Positions 51,006 through 61,429 of a stretch of DNA of 64,000 nt are shown one piece after another. The DNA lies in the NCBI GenBank assembly GCA_002077045.2, contig KZ111168.1, positions 281,930 through 345,929 on the forward strand, written 5' to 3'. The notes beneath the pieces were generated by a model. It did not search any database, had not been told where the DNA came from, and was given only the letters and a program-made list of their open reading frames with translations. Made by a program: the position numbers and the translations under genes. This DNA comes from Rachicladosporium sp. CCFEE 5018 (Eukaryota; Ascomycota; Dothideomycetes; Cladosporiales; Cladosporiaceae). Numbering within the stretch: position 1 is the stretch's first letter; the number at the start of each line of letters is the position of its first letter.

Positions 51006-51443
51006 ATCTGGGACATGGACCCAGCCATGCTTTCCAGGGTACCGGTCTCGACCCCGCTGTGTCCGGCACGTCCAGCGAGCGATGTCTTGCTTTCAGTGTA
51101 TGGGACTTGCTGGGGAACCGCATCCATTCGTCTTGGGAAGTGGCAAAGGCGCTCACTACGTGTCCAAAGCGTAGGTATTGATCAATGTACGCCTGGAGGA
51201 TCGACATGTGTGCGAGCGGTTCCTCACCATCGCTGCGTGTACTGATTTCCACGACCAACCTCGGATACTTTGGAAGCTGCTGGTGATATCGAAAGCGGCT
51301 GTCACTGGTTTGCAACGGCTGCTGGTGCTATCGAAGCAGACCTGGCTGAAACGTACATGCTGCCGGAGTTATCGAAGCAGACTTGTTGGCAGGAGATCGC
51401 ACTGCGCTGCTGGCTGCCGGAGATATCGAAGCAAGACTGGATG
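51006..51443 (+). repeat. Right copy of the 438-bp duplication, starting at the gap
   Basis: Starts on the first base after the N run and matches 50468-50905 throughout. After 51443 the sequence continues uniquely. Confidence 0.95.
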
Positions 51444-51714
51444 TTGGCTGGATGACAGGCTGTTCAATAATCGGCTTGCCATAGCTTTTTCAACAATGAC
51501 CCCCCTTCAGCTAACAGCATTTCCTGTGCTTGTCTGGGTCAAAGCGGAGGATCTCCTTAGGCTCCCTTATCACGCTCATACTTGCCTGAGGCACGAGCTA
51601 CATGTCTTGGCGATGCACATAGACCGCGGCGCTCTCTCAAAGTCACGAAGAACTTCTCGCCGGCGACATTGGTGCTCACAATAGCTCCGCTCTCGTGTTC
51701 TGAACGCTGCCGAG

Positions 51715-53720
51715 ATGGATGCCGAGGTACCAATCGACCTACGCAGATTGAACGCAGCTATCGCGCGGTGTCGGGCAGAGGACACTGCTAAGACTCCAAC
51801 GAGTTCTCTCCCTGAGAACCAGAGCGCTCTCACTGGAACCCCACAGACGGACAACAACAATATGGACCTCCCATATCGCGGCTCAGTCTCCGCGCACGTA
51901 AATCAGGAGGTTCAACAATGGAGGGCTAACGTGACTACGCAGCCCGACTACCGCAACGACCGCGACAACCGCGACAGTCACCGCGAGCGCCGCCGCTCAC
52001 GCTCACCTTCAGGCGACCGCCGCACTACCAACTACCGCGAAGACCGCGAGCCTACCAACGGGTCTTATCGTGACGAGCGCGCTCCCCCTCGCCAATCTAG
52101 CAGCAACGGCGGTATGGGCGATCGTGCCAACACGCAGCAAGACCGTCGCGTCTACGTCGGCAATCTCTCCTACGATGTGAAGTGGCATCACCTCAAAGAC
52201 TACATGCGCGAGGGTACAGAATTGACATCCACCCCACCGTCACTCGCTGCTCAAGCTAACAAATTTCACAGCTGGCAACGTCCTCTACGCCGACGTCCTA
52301 GAACTGCCTAATGGAATGAGCAAGGTTAGCAATTGAAACAGGCTGGTTCACTGGCTCCCCACCATCTCTCGACAGCGTTTGTTGTGTATGTATATTGTGT
52401 GAAGGACACTTGGTTGACTTAGGATTTGTTTGGTTGCAGGGATGTGGAATTGTCGAGTACGAAACGAAGGAGCAGGCGCAGAACGCGATCAACACCTTGA
52501 GCAATAAGAACCTCCTGGGACGCCTCATCTATGTTCGCGAAGTGAGTTATTGAGCTCCACCCTCACTTTGGACAAGGCTAACATCGATGACAGGACCGCG
52601 AGACCGAGCCGCGCTTCAGCGGTGGCGGCGGCCGTGGTGGCGGTGCGCCCATGGGAGCTGGCCCTCCTCGCGGTGGCTTCGGCGGTGGCGGATATGGTGG
52701 CGGATTTGGCGGACGTGGCGGCGGCTTCGGTGGTGGCTATGGAGGTGGAGGTGGCATGCAGCAGGGTGGACGCTCGCAGATCTTCATCTCCAACGTGAGT
52801 TTCCAGACTGCATCTGCCGCGAAGGACTTCACTGACATCACTCACAGTTGCCCTACAACGTCGGCTGGCAGGATCTGAAAGATCTCTTCCGTCAGGGCGG
52901 TACGTACATGCACTCCCCACTACCCACACAACATCCACTAACAGCAATCTCAGGCTCCGTCCTCCGCGCCGACGTCCACATGGCCCAAGACGGCACTCCC
53001 AAGGGCACCGGCATCGTCGCCTTCGAGACTCCCGAAGACGCTCAGAACGCCATCCAAGCCTTCAACGGCTACGACTGGTCCGGCCGCGTTCTCGAAGTCC
53101 GCGAGGACCGCTTCGCCAACGCTGGCGGTTTCGGCGGTCGCGGCGGCTTCGGTGGAGGTCGTGGAGGTTTCGGAGGAGGCTATGGCGCTCCCCGTGGAGG
53201 CTTCGGCGGCGGATTCGGAGGCGGCTATGGCGCTCCTCGTGGTGGTTTCGGAGGTGGTCGTGGCGGTTTCGGCGGCGGATACGGTTGTGGAGGCGGGTAT
53301 GGTGGTCCAGGTGGTGCTGGTGGTTACGGCGGTGGCGCTCCTGCTCCCGCTCCAGTCGCTGCCGCGGCGCCCAACCCCTTCACCGACTTCGCGACCTCCG
53401 GCATGGACCCCTCCCCGACTATCTACGTCCGCAATCTGCCCTGGAGCACCAGCAACGAGGACCTCGTTGAGCTCTTCACTACCATCGGCAAGGTCGAGCG
53501 CGCGGAGATTCAGTACGAGCCTAACGGCCGCTCGCGCGGGACTGGTGTGGTCGAGTTCGCTGGGCAGGAGGACGCGGCTACGGCTATCACGAAGTTCCAG
53601 CAGTACATGTACGGTGGGCGTCCTCTCGGGCTGTCTTATGTCAAGTACGCCAATCAGCAGGGCGGCGGCGCTGGTGGCATGATGGACACGGATGGGGATA
53701 TGGGTGGGCCTGTCATGTGA
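51715..53720 (+). CDS. Three-RRM, Gly-rich mRNA-binding protein (Gbp2/Hrb1-like)
   Basis: Core exons are 51943-52213, 52272-52324, 52440-52541, 52594-52794, 52848-52899 and 52954-53720 (481 aa). The frame is open upstream to the ATG at 51715, giving 557 aa if used; alternatively distant exons at 49126-49376 supply the start. An Arg/Ser/Asp-rich N-terminus (RERRRSRSPSGDRR) precedes RRM1 (RRVYVGNLSYDVKW...GCGIVEYE). A Gly-rich linker, RRM2 (IFISNLPYNVGW...GTGIVAFE), a longer GGFGG/GAPRGG linker and RRM3 (PTIYVRNLPWSTSNEDL...GTGVVEFA) follow. This is the plan of yeast Gbp2/Hrb1, nuclear mRNA export and quality-control adaptors. RGG and SR parts are likely methylated and phosphorylated. The introns of 52-115 nt each restore RRM sequence when removed; the first splits RRM1 at YMREAGNV. 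Confidence 0.9.
53127..53340 (+). repeat. Gly-rich GGFGG/GAPRGG coding repeats
   Basis: Tandem, imperfect repeats of GGT/GGC-rich codons encoding GGFGGG, GYGAPRGG and RGGFGG units in the linker between RRM2 and RRM3. A shorter block with the same composition lies at 52621-52770 between RRM1 and RRM2. Confidence 0.85.
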
Positions 53721-54373
53721 GCTGGCGCGAGCTGGTGAATTTGATTGCCCACTGCGGAGACCTCGAGCAACACAACACACCCAAGACTGGCGGGGCCTAG
53801 TACGGACCCCTGGCGGTCCTTCGGCGCACGCATGCCCAACACCCTCTGCATGCGCCTTTCGACCGCCATACCCTGGAACGACTCGCCGGCTCTCACACTA
53901 TACATCACACCTTCCCTCTCCTTGTCAACTGCCGCCCTGCTCAGCTTTTGGATGCTCCCTCTGCAACGTACTGGGCATGCAACAAGTGGCTCGGCAATAT
54001 ATTCTATCGGCAGATAAGGAGAGAAGATAGCACAAGGGCTTTGAGTTTCCCTGTTTGCGAGTGCGACTGGAAGTGCTTACTTGAAAATTGAAATGCGAAG
54101 GTGATGGGTACTGTACTCTAGCATAGTCTCCTTTTGCCTCTGGGCGGTTGGGATGGTGTATTATTGGGAACTGCAGGAGAGTCTTATACTTGACAATTGT
54201 GTCAATGAGTCACGTCTATGTGCTCTAGTCGTGTCCTTGTCACCTCGCCTGTGGAAGCAATGCTGGTGCACGAGCATTAGGAGCAGACATCTCATTGCGC
54301 CATGCAATCACCATGTCTGATCATCACACCGGATGCCATCGTCAGCGTCACCTTCGGCTCTGCTCGAGCCTGC
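53721..54373. other. Convergent intergenic region
   Basis: Holds the 3' UTRs of the RRM gene and of the mitochondrial carrier. No other gene is seen. Confidence 0.4.
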
Positions 54374-55538
54374 TCATCCACTAGCCACTCCGCTCTCAAG
54401 GCCAAAGACTCTTGTCATAGTCCACTCATACACCTACCCTCGTGTCAGCTTTACTCGACTCCCCTGCCAGAGCTGGTTCTGGGCGGTGGATGACTTACAG
54501 CCCATTGCACGGCGTTGACTACGAAGGCTCTCGCGCTGCAGACTCCGAGGCCACGGAAGAAGACGCGGATGCCTTCATTGGCGTAGGCTGAGCGCGCTAT
54601 GCTGAGTGCTGAGGGAGTCACCGGCTTGGTGGGCTCGGGTGCCGGGGGGAGCAGTGGTTGGCGTGAGGAATTGACGGAGGAATGCGGGACGAGGTCGTGG
54701 GTTTGAAGACGGGTTTTGATTACATCTTCAACGAAGTGTCAGCTATCAGCGCTACGCGGACTCAGGTCGCTAGTGAGACGGGGATCGCGGCATGTGTGGC
54801 AGAGGTCGCAGTACCTAGCGGGAAGATCGTCGCCCATGTCACGACACCGGCAAGCCCTCCACACAGTAGCACATTGACAGCTTCTTGCGTCTGATTCTTA
54901 TCCACAGGAAAGGCAGAATGCATGTACCGCTTGGACAGCTCGTAGCTCCAGAAACTGACGATAGTAAGGACTCGCTGACCCACTTACCTCTCATCGAGCG
55001 GAAGGACCTACTAGAAACCATAGCCTACCGCATCCCTCATACTTGTGATCCCGCCGCCTAAATACATGCCTCTGATACCACCGCGAGACCAGAGCTCCTT
55101 GGCGACGAGCAGCGAGGATTTAGGTGGTGAGCTGACTTGAGCCCGGCACTTGACTAGCTCAGTAGGAGCCGAGACCACGAAGGTCGCGAGACCGCCTATG
55201 GCGCCTGCTGTCCAGATGGCGCCGAGCGATGAGTGCACGCTTGTGCTGTCATCGTTGCCAGTAGCTGAAGAGGACAATAGGGCAAGGCTGCGGTTGTAGG
55301 TCACAAACAGTAAAGCATTGAGAGCACCATAGCCTAGGATCGGCGCAGCAGCACCTCGCAGTAGAGCCGTCCAGCGATTTAGCGGAGCACGTGGAGTTGC
55401 TGAGCTTGCAACGAGAGGTGATGCTGGGCTTGCTCGTAGCGAGCCGGCTTGTATGCGGGTTTTGAGGAGGTCAAGCGGATTTCCAATGATAATGCCGATG
55501 GCGCCTGAGAGGTAGCCGGCCCACAAGTCGGCGCTCAT
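54374..55538 (-). CDS. Mitochondrial carrier family (SLC25) protein
   Basis: Four exons, 55538-55012, 54954-54815, 54725-54499 and 54433-54374, give 317 aa, the normal length for the family. The introns are 57, 89 and 65 nt; each junction restores a carrier motif: GYGF-YFWSYEL, IFPL-DVIKTRLQ and VQWA-VYEW. The three P-x-D/E-x-x-K/R signatures are PLDLLKTRIQ, PTELVKCRAQ and PLDVIKTRLQ, one per repeat, giving six transmembrane helices. It begins MSADLWAGYLSGAIGIIIGNP, so there is no cleavable presequence, as usual. It should exchange a metabolite across the inner membrane; the substrate cannot be assigned, though the layout resembles the amino acid/carnitine-type carriers. Confidence 0.92.
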
Positions 55539-56102
55539 CTCAATAGAAGCGTGACCTGATCTAGCGGCTGCGAGCCATTATCCTTGGTAGGTAATAGCAG
55601 TAAAAAGTCGCTTCAGTGTTTGCCTACCCATGGATGCCGCCGAAACTGCTCAAGGGCGCCGTCAATCCATCAGTTAGCCGCACTCCAGAGCCTTGGCTTT
55701 CACACGCAATTTTGTGTTATGGGGATTTAATGTCGTGGATTATCACTATTGCCTCGATGGCAATGTCGCCTGGATCTCGGGCCAGATTGGGTCCGGTCCG
55801 TACAGTAGCCGCCAACGCCACCGCGATGCAGCTCAGAGCTCATCGTCACGACTATTAAGTATAGTCAACTTCCAATAATAAGGCTGTTCGAATATCGTAC
55901 GCAAGCCTGTCAGGCCTCTATACTCCTCCTCTATTGGTTCTGTTCTTCCGCCCAAGGATGCAGCTCTCCTTCGTCACGCAGTCAACCACCGAAGTCGCCA
56001 CACATCCACCTCCCAAATACCGCTCATAGCAGCAGTAGAGGATATCCGAAGATAGGCCCAGAGAGGACTTCGCGCTGTCAGCGCAGAAATACGTTACAAT
56101 TC
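55539..56102. other. Divergent intergenic region
   Basis: Promoter space for the carrier (minus) and the NYN gene (plus). No clear element or gene. Confidence 0.4.
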
Positions 56103-58073
56103 ATGAGCACATTGTCAAAGAGCAAGCCTTGGGACTTTTCTCACGTGCTTGATCTTGTCAACACATTGTCAAGTCCGAAGGAAGAGAACAAGCAGCTCCA
56201 CCATGCTGTGACATTGGAGGAGACGCCCGCACAGTTGCGGAAGACACGATCAGGGCTTCAAGCCAGCAGTATCGGTCAAGATGTAGAGGTCAAGGACTTT
56301 GCCAAGCCAGCCGCTGGTCTTGGTGACTTCGCGAAGCTATGGGAGTACATGGGAGTGCCTCTGAATGAGACTAGTCGACTGCAGAGTAGCCGCACAAGCA
56401 CGCCATCAGTCTCTAAAGTTACTGACTATACCTCTGATGGTGCTACATACGTCAAATCCAGGCCAAAGGCAGTGCGGACGGTGACGTGGGAGGATCCGCT
56501 CAGCGCAGAAGACCTCACAGGAGGCACCACTACAGACCGCTCAGCTTCGCCAGACGACATCTCGCAGTTGACAAAGTCGCAGCGAAAGAAGCAGAGACGT
56601 CGCGAGCGGAAGGAGAAAGAAGCTGCGTCATCGCCCACTAAGGGTGGCGTGGTGTCGGAGTCAGAGGCAGATGTCGTTAAGAGAAGGACTCCTGCGAAGC
56701 AAGCTTCCATCCATGCTACTGATGCAAACACAAGATACAACCTACGCCCGCGTGATTCTGGTGGTAACGCCACTGTCACTCACGCTGGTGCTGCAACAAA
56801 CACTAAGCTACTGCCAGCTTCAGTGGCTCCACAGAAACCCGAAGCCAAGACTTCGAGCAGTACGAAACAAATCTCTGTGAACCACAAGGAGAACAGCGCA
56901 CCATCGCCTGCGCAAGCCAGCGCGAAATACGCACTACCAGCTCCTGTCACACCAGCAAAGGGCTCAGGCTCTTCATCTTACGGCGAATATAACATTGCGA
57001 AAGCTGTGTGGGAGCATGCCCCACAGCCGACGCCCACAGCATCTCGTTTTGTCCCTTCATCAGTTCAGCCGCCCAAAAAGGAGGCGGCCATCTCTTCACC
57101 AGCACCAGTACCTCAGACAGCGGTCCAGTCAGCTGTCAACGCCGTGCAAGCGGCGATGCACACTCCCGGCACACCATCGAAGAAGTCCAACATCATCGAG
57201 CCCAAGCTGATCCGCTCCGGCGAGGATCGCAACTGGGCTCTCTTCCTACGTCTACTTAACGAACACCCGTCCGAGCGCAAACATCTCGTCGCTCCCATGA
57301 ACATGACCACTCACAATAGCGACCCAGCTGGCATCCACGTCTTTGTAGACGCCAGCAATATCTTCATTGGCTTTAATGACCAGTTGAAGCGTGAGCGAGG
57401 TATGCCTATACACTGGCATACCACAAACGCGAATCTTTCCTTCGACGCACTCGCGTTACTAATGGAACGTCGTCGCCCCGTCGCAAAGCGGGTCTTAGTT
57501 GGCTCAACGCCCTCGGTACCCGCTTTCGACACAGCTCGCGCAGTAGGCTATGAGGTATGTCTACTAGACAAAGTTTACAAAGCCCGCGAGCTCACAGAAC
57601 GTCAACTCTACTTTCGCGACCTAGACGCCGCACGCGGTAAACGCATTCCCAAAACTACGTCCACCCCCAACGGCCATGCCCACACAACATCATCCGGCTC
57701 AGAAACGACCGGACCTAACTCCACTCCCAATCCCACGACTCCAGCCTCGAGTACTCCGCAATTCGCCCCCGCAAAGATGATCGAACAAGGCGTTGACGAA
57801 ATACTGCATCTCAAAATCCTCGAATCTATCGTCGACACCGAGACTCCCTCCACCATGGTCCTCGCCACTGGCGACGCAGCGCAAGCAGAGTATAGCCAGG
57901 GTTTTATGGCTATGGCTGAGCGGGCGCTGAAGAAGGGCTGGAAGGTGGAGGTGGTGAGCTGGAGTAAGAATGTAAGTCAGATGTATTTGAGGCGGGAGTT
58001 TAGGGAGCGCTGGGGGGAGGCGTTCAAGGTGGTGTGGTTAGATGAGTATGCGGAGGAGTTGTTGGACGTGTAG
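56103..58073 (+). CDS. NYN-domain (PIN-like) putative ribonuclease
   Basis: A single exon of 656 aa. The N-terminal 400 residues are low-complexity, with a Lys/Arg block (KSQRKKQRRRERKEKE) that could be a nuclear signal, and long Ser/Thr/Pro linkers. The C-terminal NYN domain begins GIHVFVDASNIFIGF (Asp416) and continues through RVLVGSTPSVPAF, VDEILHLKIL (Asp565) and TMVLATGDAAQAEYS (Asp591), ending WSKNVSQMYLR and VVWLDEYAEEL. The three aspartates match the metal-binding acidic residues of PIN/NYN nucleases, so a metal-dependent RNase is plausible. A Ser/Thr-rich insertion lies between Asp416 and Asp565. The target RNA is unknown. No introns. Confidence 0.85.
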   Translation: MSTLSKSKPWDFSHVLDLVNTLSSPKEENKQLHHAVTLEETPAQLRKTRSGLQASSIGQDVEVKDFAKPAAGLGDFAKLWEYMGVPLNETSRLQSSRTSTPSVSKVTDYTSDGATYVKSRPKAVRTVTWEDPLSAEDLTGGTTTDRSASPDDISQLTKSQRKKQRRRERKEKEAASSPTKGGVVSESEADVVKRRTPAKQASIHATDANTRYNLRPRDSGGNATVTHAGAATNTKLLPASVAPQKPEAKTSSSTKQISVNHKENSAPSPAQASAKYALPAPVTPAKGSGSSSYGEYNIAKAVWEHAPQPTPTASRFVPSSVQPPKKEAAISSPAPVPQTAVQSAVNAVQAAMHTPGTPSKKSNIIEPKLIRSGEDRNWALFLRLLNEHPSERKHLVAPMNMTTHNSDPAGIHVFVDASNIFIGFNDQLKRERGMPIHWHTTNANLSFDALALLMERRRPVAKRVLVGSTPSVPAFDTARAVGYEVCLLDKVYKARELTERQLYFRDLDAARGKRIPKTTSTPNGHAHTTSSGSETTGPNSTPNPTTPASSTPQFAPAKMIEQGVDEILHLKILESIVDTETPSTMVLATGDAAQAEYSQGFMAMAERALKKGWKVEVVSWSKNVSQMYLRREFRERWGEAFKVVWLDEYAEELLDV

Positions 58074-58523
58074 TGATGAGGTGAAGAGTACTGGTGCTTA
58101 CGCTTGGGAGGGACATGATGCAGGGAGAAATCGCTTTGGCCCGCTCGACTCTGCGGTATTGGGCAACTATCAGTGCGGGCAACTCGTCAGCAGGCGATCT
58201 GGTCGCGGGCATAGTTGTGGCCTGAACGGCGAAGTGTTACAGTCGATCTGTAACTGCGCCGGTTGCAAGAGAAAGTGGAAGAGCAAGCACCGTCGAAAAG
58301 TATTCTCTGGTTGTATATACTCCCTCCACCATTGGCGCTCACGAACTCGATCCCCGGTGTGAGCGCCCTCTCGCAAAGCAGATTTAAGTCTGAAGCAGAA
58401 CGCCAATCACTGTACAAATCGTCTAGTCGATGCCGCCGAAGTCATATCCCGTTCCCAATGCAATGCAGTTTTGTGCCATCCCCTTCGTGAGACCTCCCTT
58501 GCCCGGCGTTTCAAATGCGCCAC
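58074..58523. other. Convergent intergenic region
   Basis: Between the 3' ends of the NYN and cupin genes. Nothing else is seen. Confidence 0.4.
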
Positions 58524-59492
58524 CTAGTAGCAGCGAGCGATACACTCATCAGCCGCCTTCACGAGGTTGGCGGGCAAGTTGCCACGGAATTGCTTGAGGT
58601 TGCTGGGGGTAATCTGGTTGACATCACCAAGCGTAATATCCACAATCCGATCATCCAGAGTGAAGAAGTTCTGCGCGATCTGGCTCGTGCCCGGATCCGC
58701 CGAGTTCAGCGCTGCAACAAAGATGGCGTCCTGGCATTGGTTGTTGAACTGGAAGTGAATGCTACCCTGAGGGAAGATGGTACTCTGGAACTGGTTCAAA
58801 GTAGCGTTGAAAGGGAAGGCCAGGGTCCCGTTGCCGAAGGTCGCTTTCGCGGCGTCACCGAAGAGCCCGTTCTCGAGGACGAAGCCCGTCTCGATCTCGC
58901 CTTCGACTACTGTCAACATCTCCGTTGCGCGCGGGTGCGTGTGCGGGGAGTTCATGCCACAGGGCTCCAGGAAGCCGACGGCACCCGCGATGCCGTTGCC
59001 AACTAGGAGGGGAAAGTTGTTCTCGTTCGCTACTAGGATGCGGCCGCCGTTACCGCCTTTGGGAGCGCGCTTGAAGTCGAAGACGAGGCGGTCTTGGAGT
59101 GCTTGGCCTGTCAGGGGGGTTTTGCCGTCGTCGGAAAGGAGGTTTGTGAAGCGGTCGACTTGGGTGACGTCGGCGTTCACGTCTTTGGCGAGTTTCTTGA
59201 GCGAGGCCGCGACGTCTGTGGAGAGCGGATCGAGGAAGGTGGGGAAGCCGGTGCCGACTGCGATGTCGCCGCCGGCTGTGGCTGTCGGGGCGGGATCCTG
59301 CACCGTGGAGACGCCGGAGCTGATGCCCGTGGAGTAGCTGACGGCGGAAGTGGCGGCTGGGGACTCTGCCATCATTGAGGTGGTGCTGCTGGCGGCTGAG
59401 GATGCGGTAGCAGAGTCGGATTGCCAGGGAGCGCCGTTGGCGACACTGGCTGCGAGAGCCATGACGGCGAGCTTGGTGAACATGGCGGACAT
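58524..59492 (-). CDS. Secreted cupin (germin/spherulin-like) protein
   Basis: A single exon of 322 aa from MSAMFTKLAV at 59492; the Met three codons on (MFTKLAV) is an equally good start. A signal peptide ends at about ANG-APW. A Ser/Thr/Ala-rich stretch of about 60 residues follows, then the cupin barrel. Cupin motif 1 is G-x5-HTH-x4-E-x6-G (PHTHPRATEMLTVVEG), so the His, His and Glu metal ligands are present. Motif 2 is FPQGSIHFQFN with the fourth ligand His. The C-terminus ends VKAADECIARCY with two Cys. Germin/spherulin-like proteins include Mn oxalate oxidases and many of unknown activity; here only an extracellular metal-binding barrel can be claimed. The open frame extends upstream to 59717, but that part has no signal-like character. 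Confidence 0.88.
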   Translation of the reverse strand: MSAMFTKLAVMALAASVANGAPWQSDSATASSAASSTTSMMAESPAATSAVSYSTGISSGVSTVQDPAPTATAGGDIAVGTGFPTFLDPLSTDVAASLKKLAKDVNADVTQVDRFTNLLSDDGKTPLTGQALQDRLVFDFKRAPKGGNGGRILVANENNFPLLVGNGIAGAVGFLEPCGMNSPHTHPRATEMLTVVEGEIETGFVLENGLFGDAAKATFGNGTLAFPFNATLNQFQSTIFPQGSIHFQFNNQCQDAIFVAALNSADPGTSQIAQNFFTLDDRIVDITLGDVNQITPSNLKQFRGNLPANLVKAADECIARCY

Positions 59493-60646
59493 TATTGCGT
59501 TGGTGTTGTGGGTTTGATTAAAGGCTGACTTTAAGGACGGAAGTTGATCGACTAGATACTTTTGACTGTGTGGCTGCGAATGAACGTGCGATAACAGATC
59601 TGGACCTAGGAAATACAAAGGAAATAAGGAAAAGGCGGATTGGATGCTGTAGGTGTTTGGGATGCGAGTGTGAATGATGAGAGGAAGGGAGTGTTGTGAT
59701 GGAGGAATGGAGGGCACTTATAGCAACCCAACATCTATGCTTACACCAAGAAGATTAGTGAATATACCATGTCAGGTACCATGCGATGCTGCTAGATGCC
59801 TGCAAGTGAGCGTGTGTAAGGACGTTGGAAATAGAGGATGCTGAGTGAGTTGCTCAGCCTTGTGAGAGCGCTATGATGTAGACTGCAAGCGAGCAAGTAG
59901 CGCGATTTACCGGAGTGATGCATCACAAGAAGTCCGTCATGCATGACACACTGGAGGTCGAGCAGGCGGTGCTGTGAGATTCGTGTCATGAAAGAACGTA
60001 AAATGCTGCCGCAGAATAGTAAGCACTACTTTCACAGCCGAGACTTGGTCTTGGCAGCTGGGCTGTGTCAGCGAGCTCCATGTATAGAGCTCGCTGTGTT
60101 GCGGGTCCCTCCGCTGCATCAATGCTGGCGTGGCGGGTAGACAGAGTCGTCAAGGTCACTCTACGACACCGATGTGGTGCACCAAGATAATTGAGTCGAA
60201 ATTTCACGGTGCTAGACCGTCGCCCATCGGATGGCTACATGTCTCAACAACACACGAGGCAGCTCTGAAGGCTGCTCAAATACCAACCACCTTGTTACCA
60301 ACGCCAAGCTTGCTGGTTGATCCCATCAGATGTTTCCACGGCGATGCCTGATTGCAGGCACCGAGAGTCTAGATCGCTCTTCTGACAAGCCGGTATCTTC
60401 GGAGCGAATCTTTGCCGAGCCGAGGCACTAGGCATCAGCCGTACTGTGGGATGACGATAGCTCACCCCGATGGTAGGATCAGGCCAACGACAAACGGCGT
60501 TGGTGCTCAAAGACGATCGTCTTGCCCAACACTACTTCCTTGTTACAGCCGGGCGCATTCTGACGGGATCGGGAGCCTGAAGCCACTGTAGCAGAGCTTC
60601 AATACGTCGATGATCGTCGAGCTGCCTCGTCATTTGGAAAGATCCG
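59493..60646. other. Upstream region of the cupin gene; no gene seen
   Basis: 1154 bp with only short frames. No RNA gene or repeat is visible. Confidence 0.4.
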
Positions 60647-61429
60647 CTAATCATGGTGCGGGTTCCGCGCATCTGTCTTGCGCGATGGTACGTTCATCGC
60701 CATGCAAGTCTGCAACCCAATCTGCAATGAAGCGGACGATTCCCAATTATCGACCGCCATCTTCATCTCTTCGGGCTCCTTCGTCCGCCGCCGCAACCTC
60801 CTGATGCCTGCCACGGTGTCGTGATCGTCCATTGCCTCCATAGGGTCGCTTACACCCGGAACAATACTCTTGATCGTCTGGCTGTGCGGTCGCTTGAAGA
60901 CGCGCGAGTCTGCACGCTTGCTGCGTCTCTTCGCCTGTCTTACTTGTTCCATGTCGTTTATCTCCTGCTTGCTGTTCTCGCACCTTAGATCGGCGAAAGG
61001 CGCAGCAATGCCGGTAGTGTCATGCTCGACATCGCTGTCGTAGTCGGAGTGTGATGAGTCTTGATTTGCATCATTTCGCGAGACTACTTCTTCGAGTTCT
61101 TGTGGGTAGACAACGCTAGCGTCAGTGTCGTAGTCCGTTTCTCCTTCGTTGATCTCCATAACCGTGACTTCATCTGGTGTGCTCGGCTTGTTCTGCTTCT
61201 TCGGAGGCGACACCGTCTCAGTCGGATGCACGGACAAAGCAGGCGAGTCGGAGCGATCGAGACGGCGCTTCGGCTTCGCAGGCGTGTAGGGTGGAGTCAC
61301 GGGGCCATGCTTCGAGGAAAGGCTGCTTTCGGATCTGAAGCCCGAGACTGAATGCATAGTACCCAACATCGTGAAGGTGTAGTCGGCTGTTCGTCGATTT
61401 TGACCGTGAGACTGAATGATGCCGCTCAC
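60647..61429 (-). CDS. Unknown nuclear-looking protein
   Basis: A 260-aa frame starting MSGIIQSHGQ at 61429; a second Met at residue 21 (MLGTMHSVSGF) is a possible true start. Features are TPPYTPAKPKRRLDR (a proline-rich segment followed by a basic cluster, nuclear-signal-like), a DYDTD/DYDSD acidic region in the middle, then KRPHSQTIKS and a basic run RRLRRRTKEPEE (about residues 209-221). The order acidic-basic-RRLRRR is one I associate with conserved but uncharacterised fungal proteins. No domain is assignable. Possible missed introns near the 3' end cannot be excluded. Confidence 0.55.
   Translation of the reverse strand: MSGIIQSHGQNRRTADYTFTMLGTMHSVSGFRSESSLSSKHGPVTPPYTPAKPKRRLDRSDSPALSVHPTETVSPPKKQNKPSTPDEVTVMEINEGETDYDTDASVVYPQELEEVVSRNDANQDSSHSDYDSDVEHDTTGIAAPFADLRCENSKQEINDMEQVRQAKRRSKRADSRVFKRPHSQTIKSIVPGVSDPMEAMDDHDTVAGIRRLRRRTKEPEEMKMAVDNWESSASLQIGLQTCMAMNVPSRKTDARNPHHD

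Larger units (their letters stand above)
49377..51714. other. Non-coding stretch around the second gap (possible long intron)
   Basis: Contains the duplicated 438-bp sequence, the 100-N gap and degenerate mini-repeats, each listed separately. No frame here carries a domain. If the 5' exons at 49126-49376 are real, the whole stretch is intronic. Confidence 0.45.

Noticed and set aside
52950..53780. 276-codon minus-strand frame
   Set aside because: Antisense of the Gly-rich RRM exon; low-complexity Ala/Thr/Ser only.
59493..59717. 75-codon upstream extension of the cupin gene
   Set aside because: The signal peptide begins at or near 59492.
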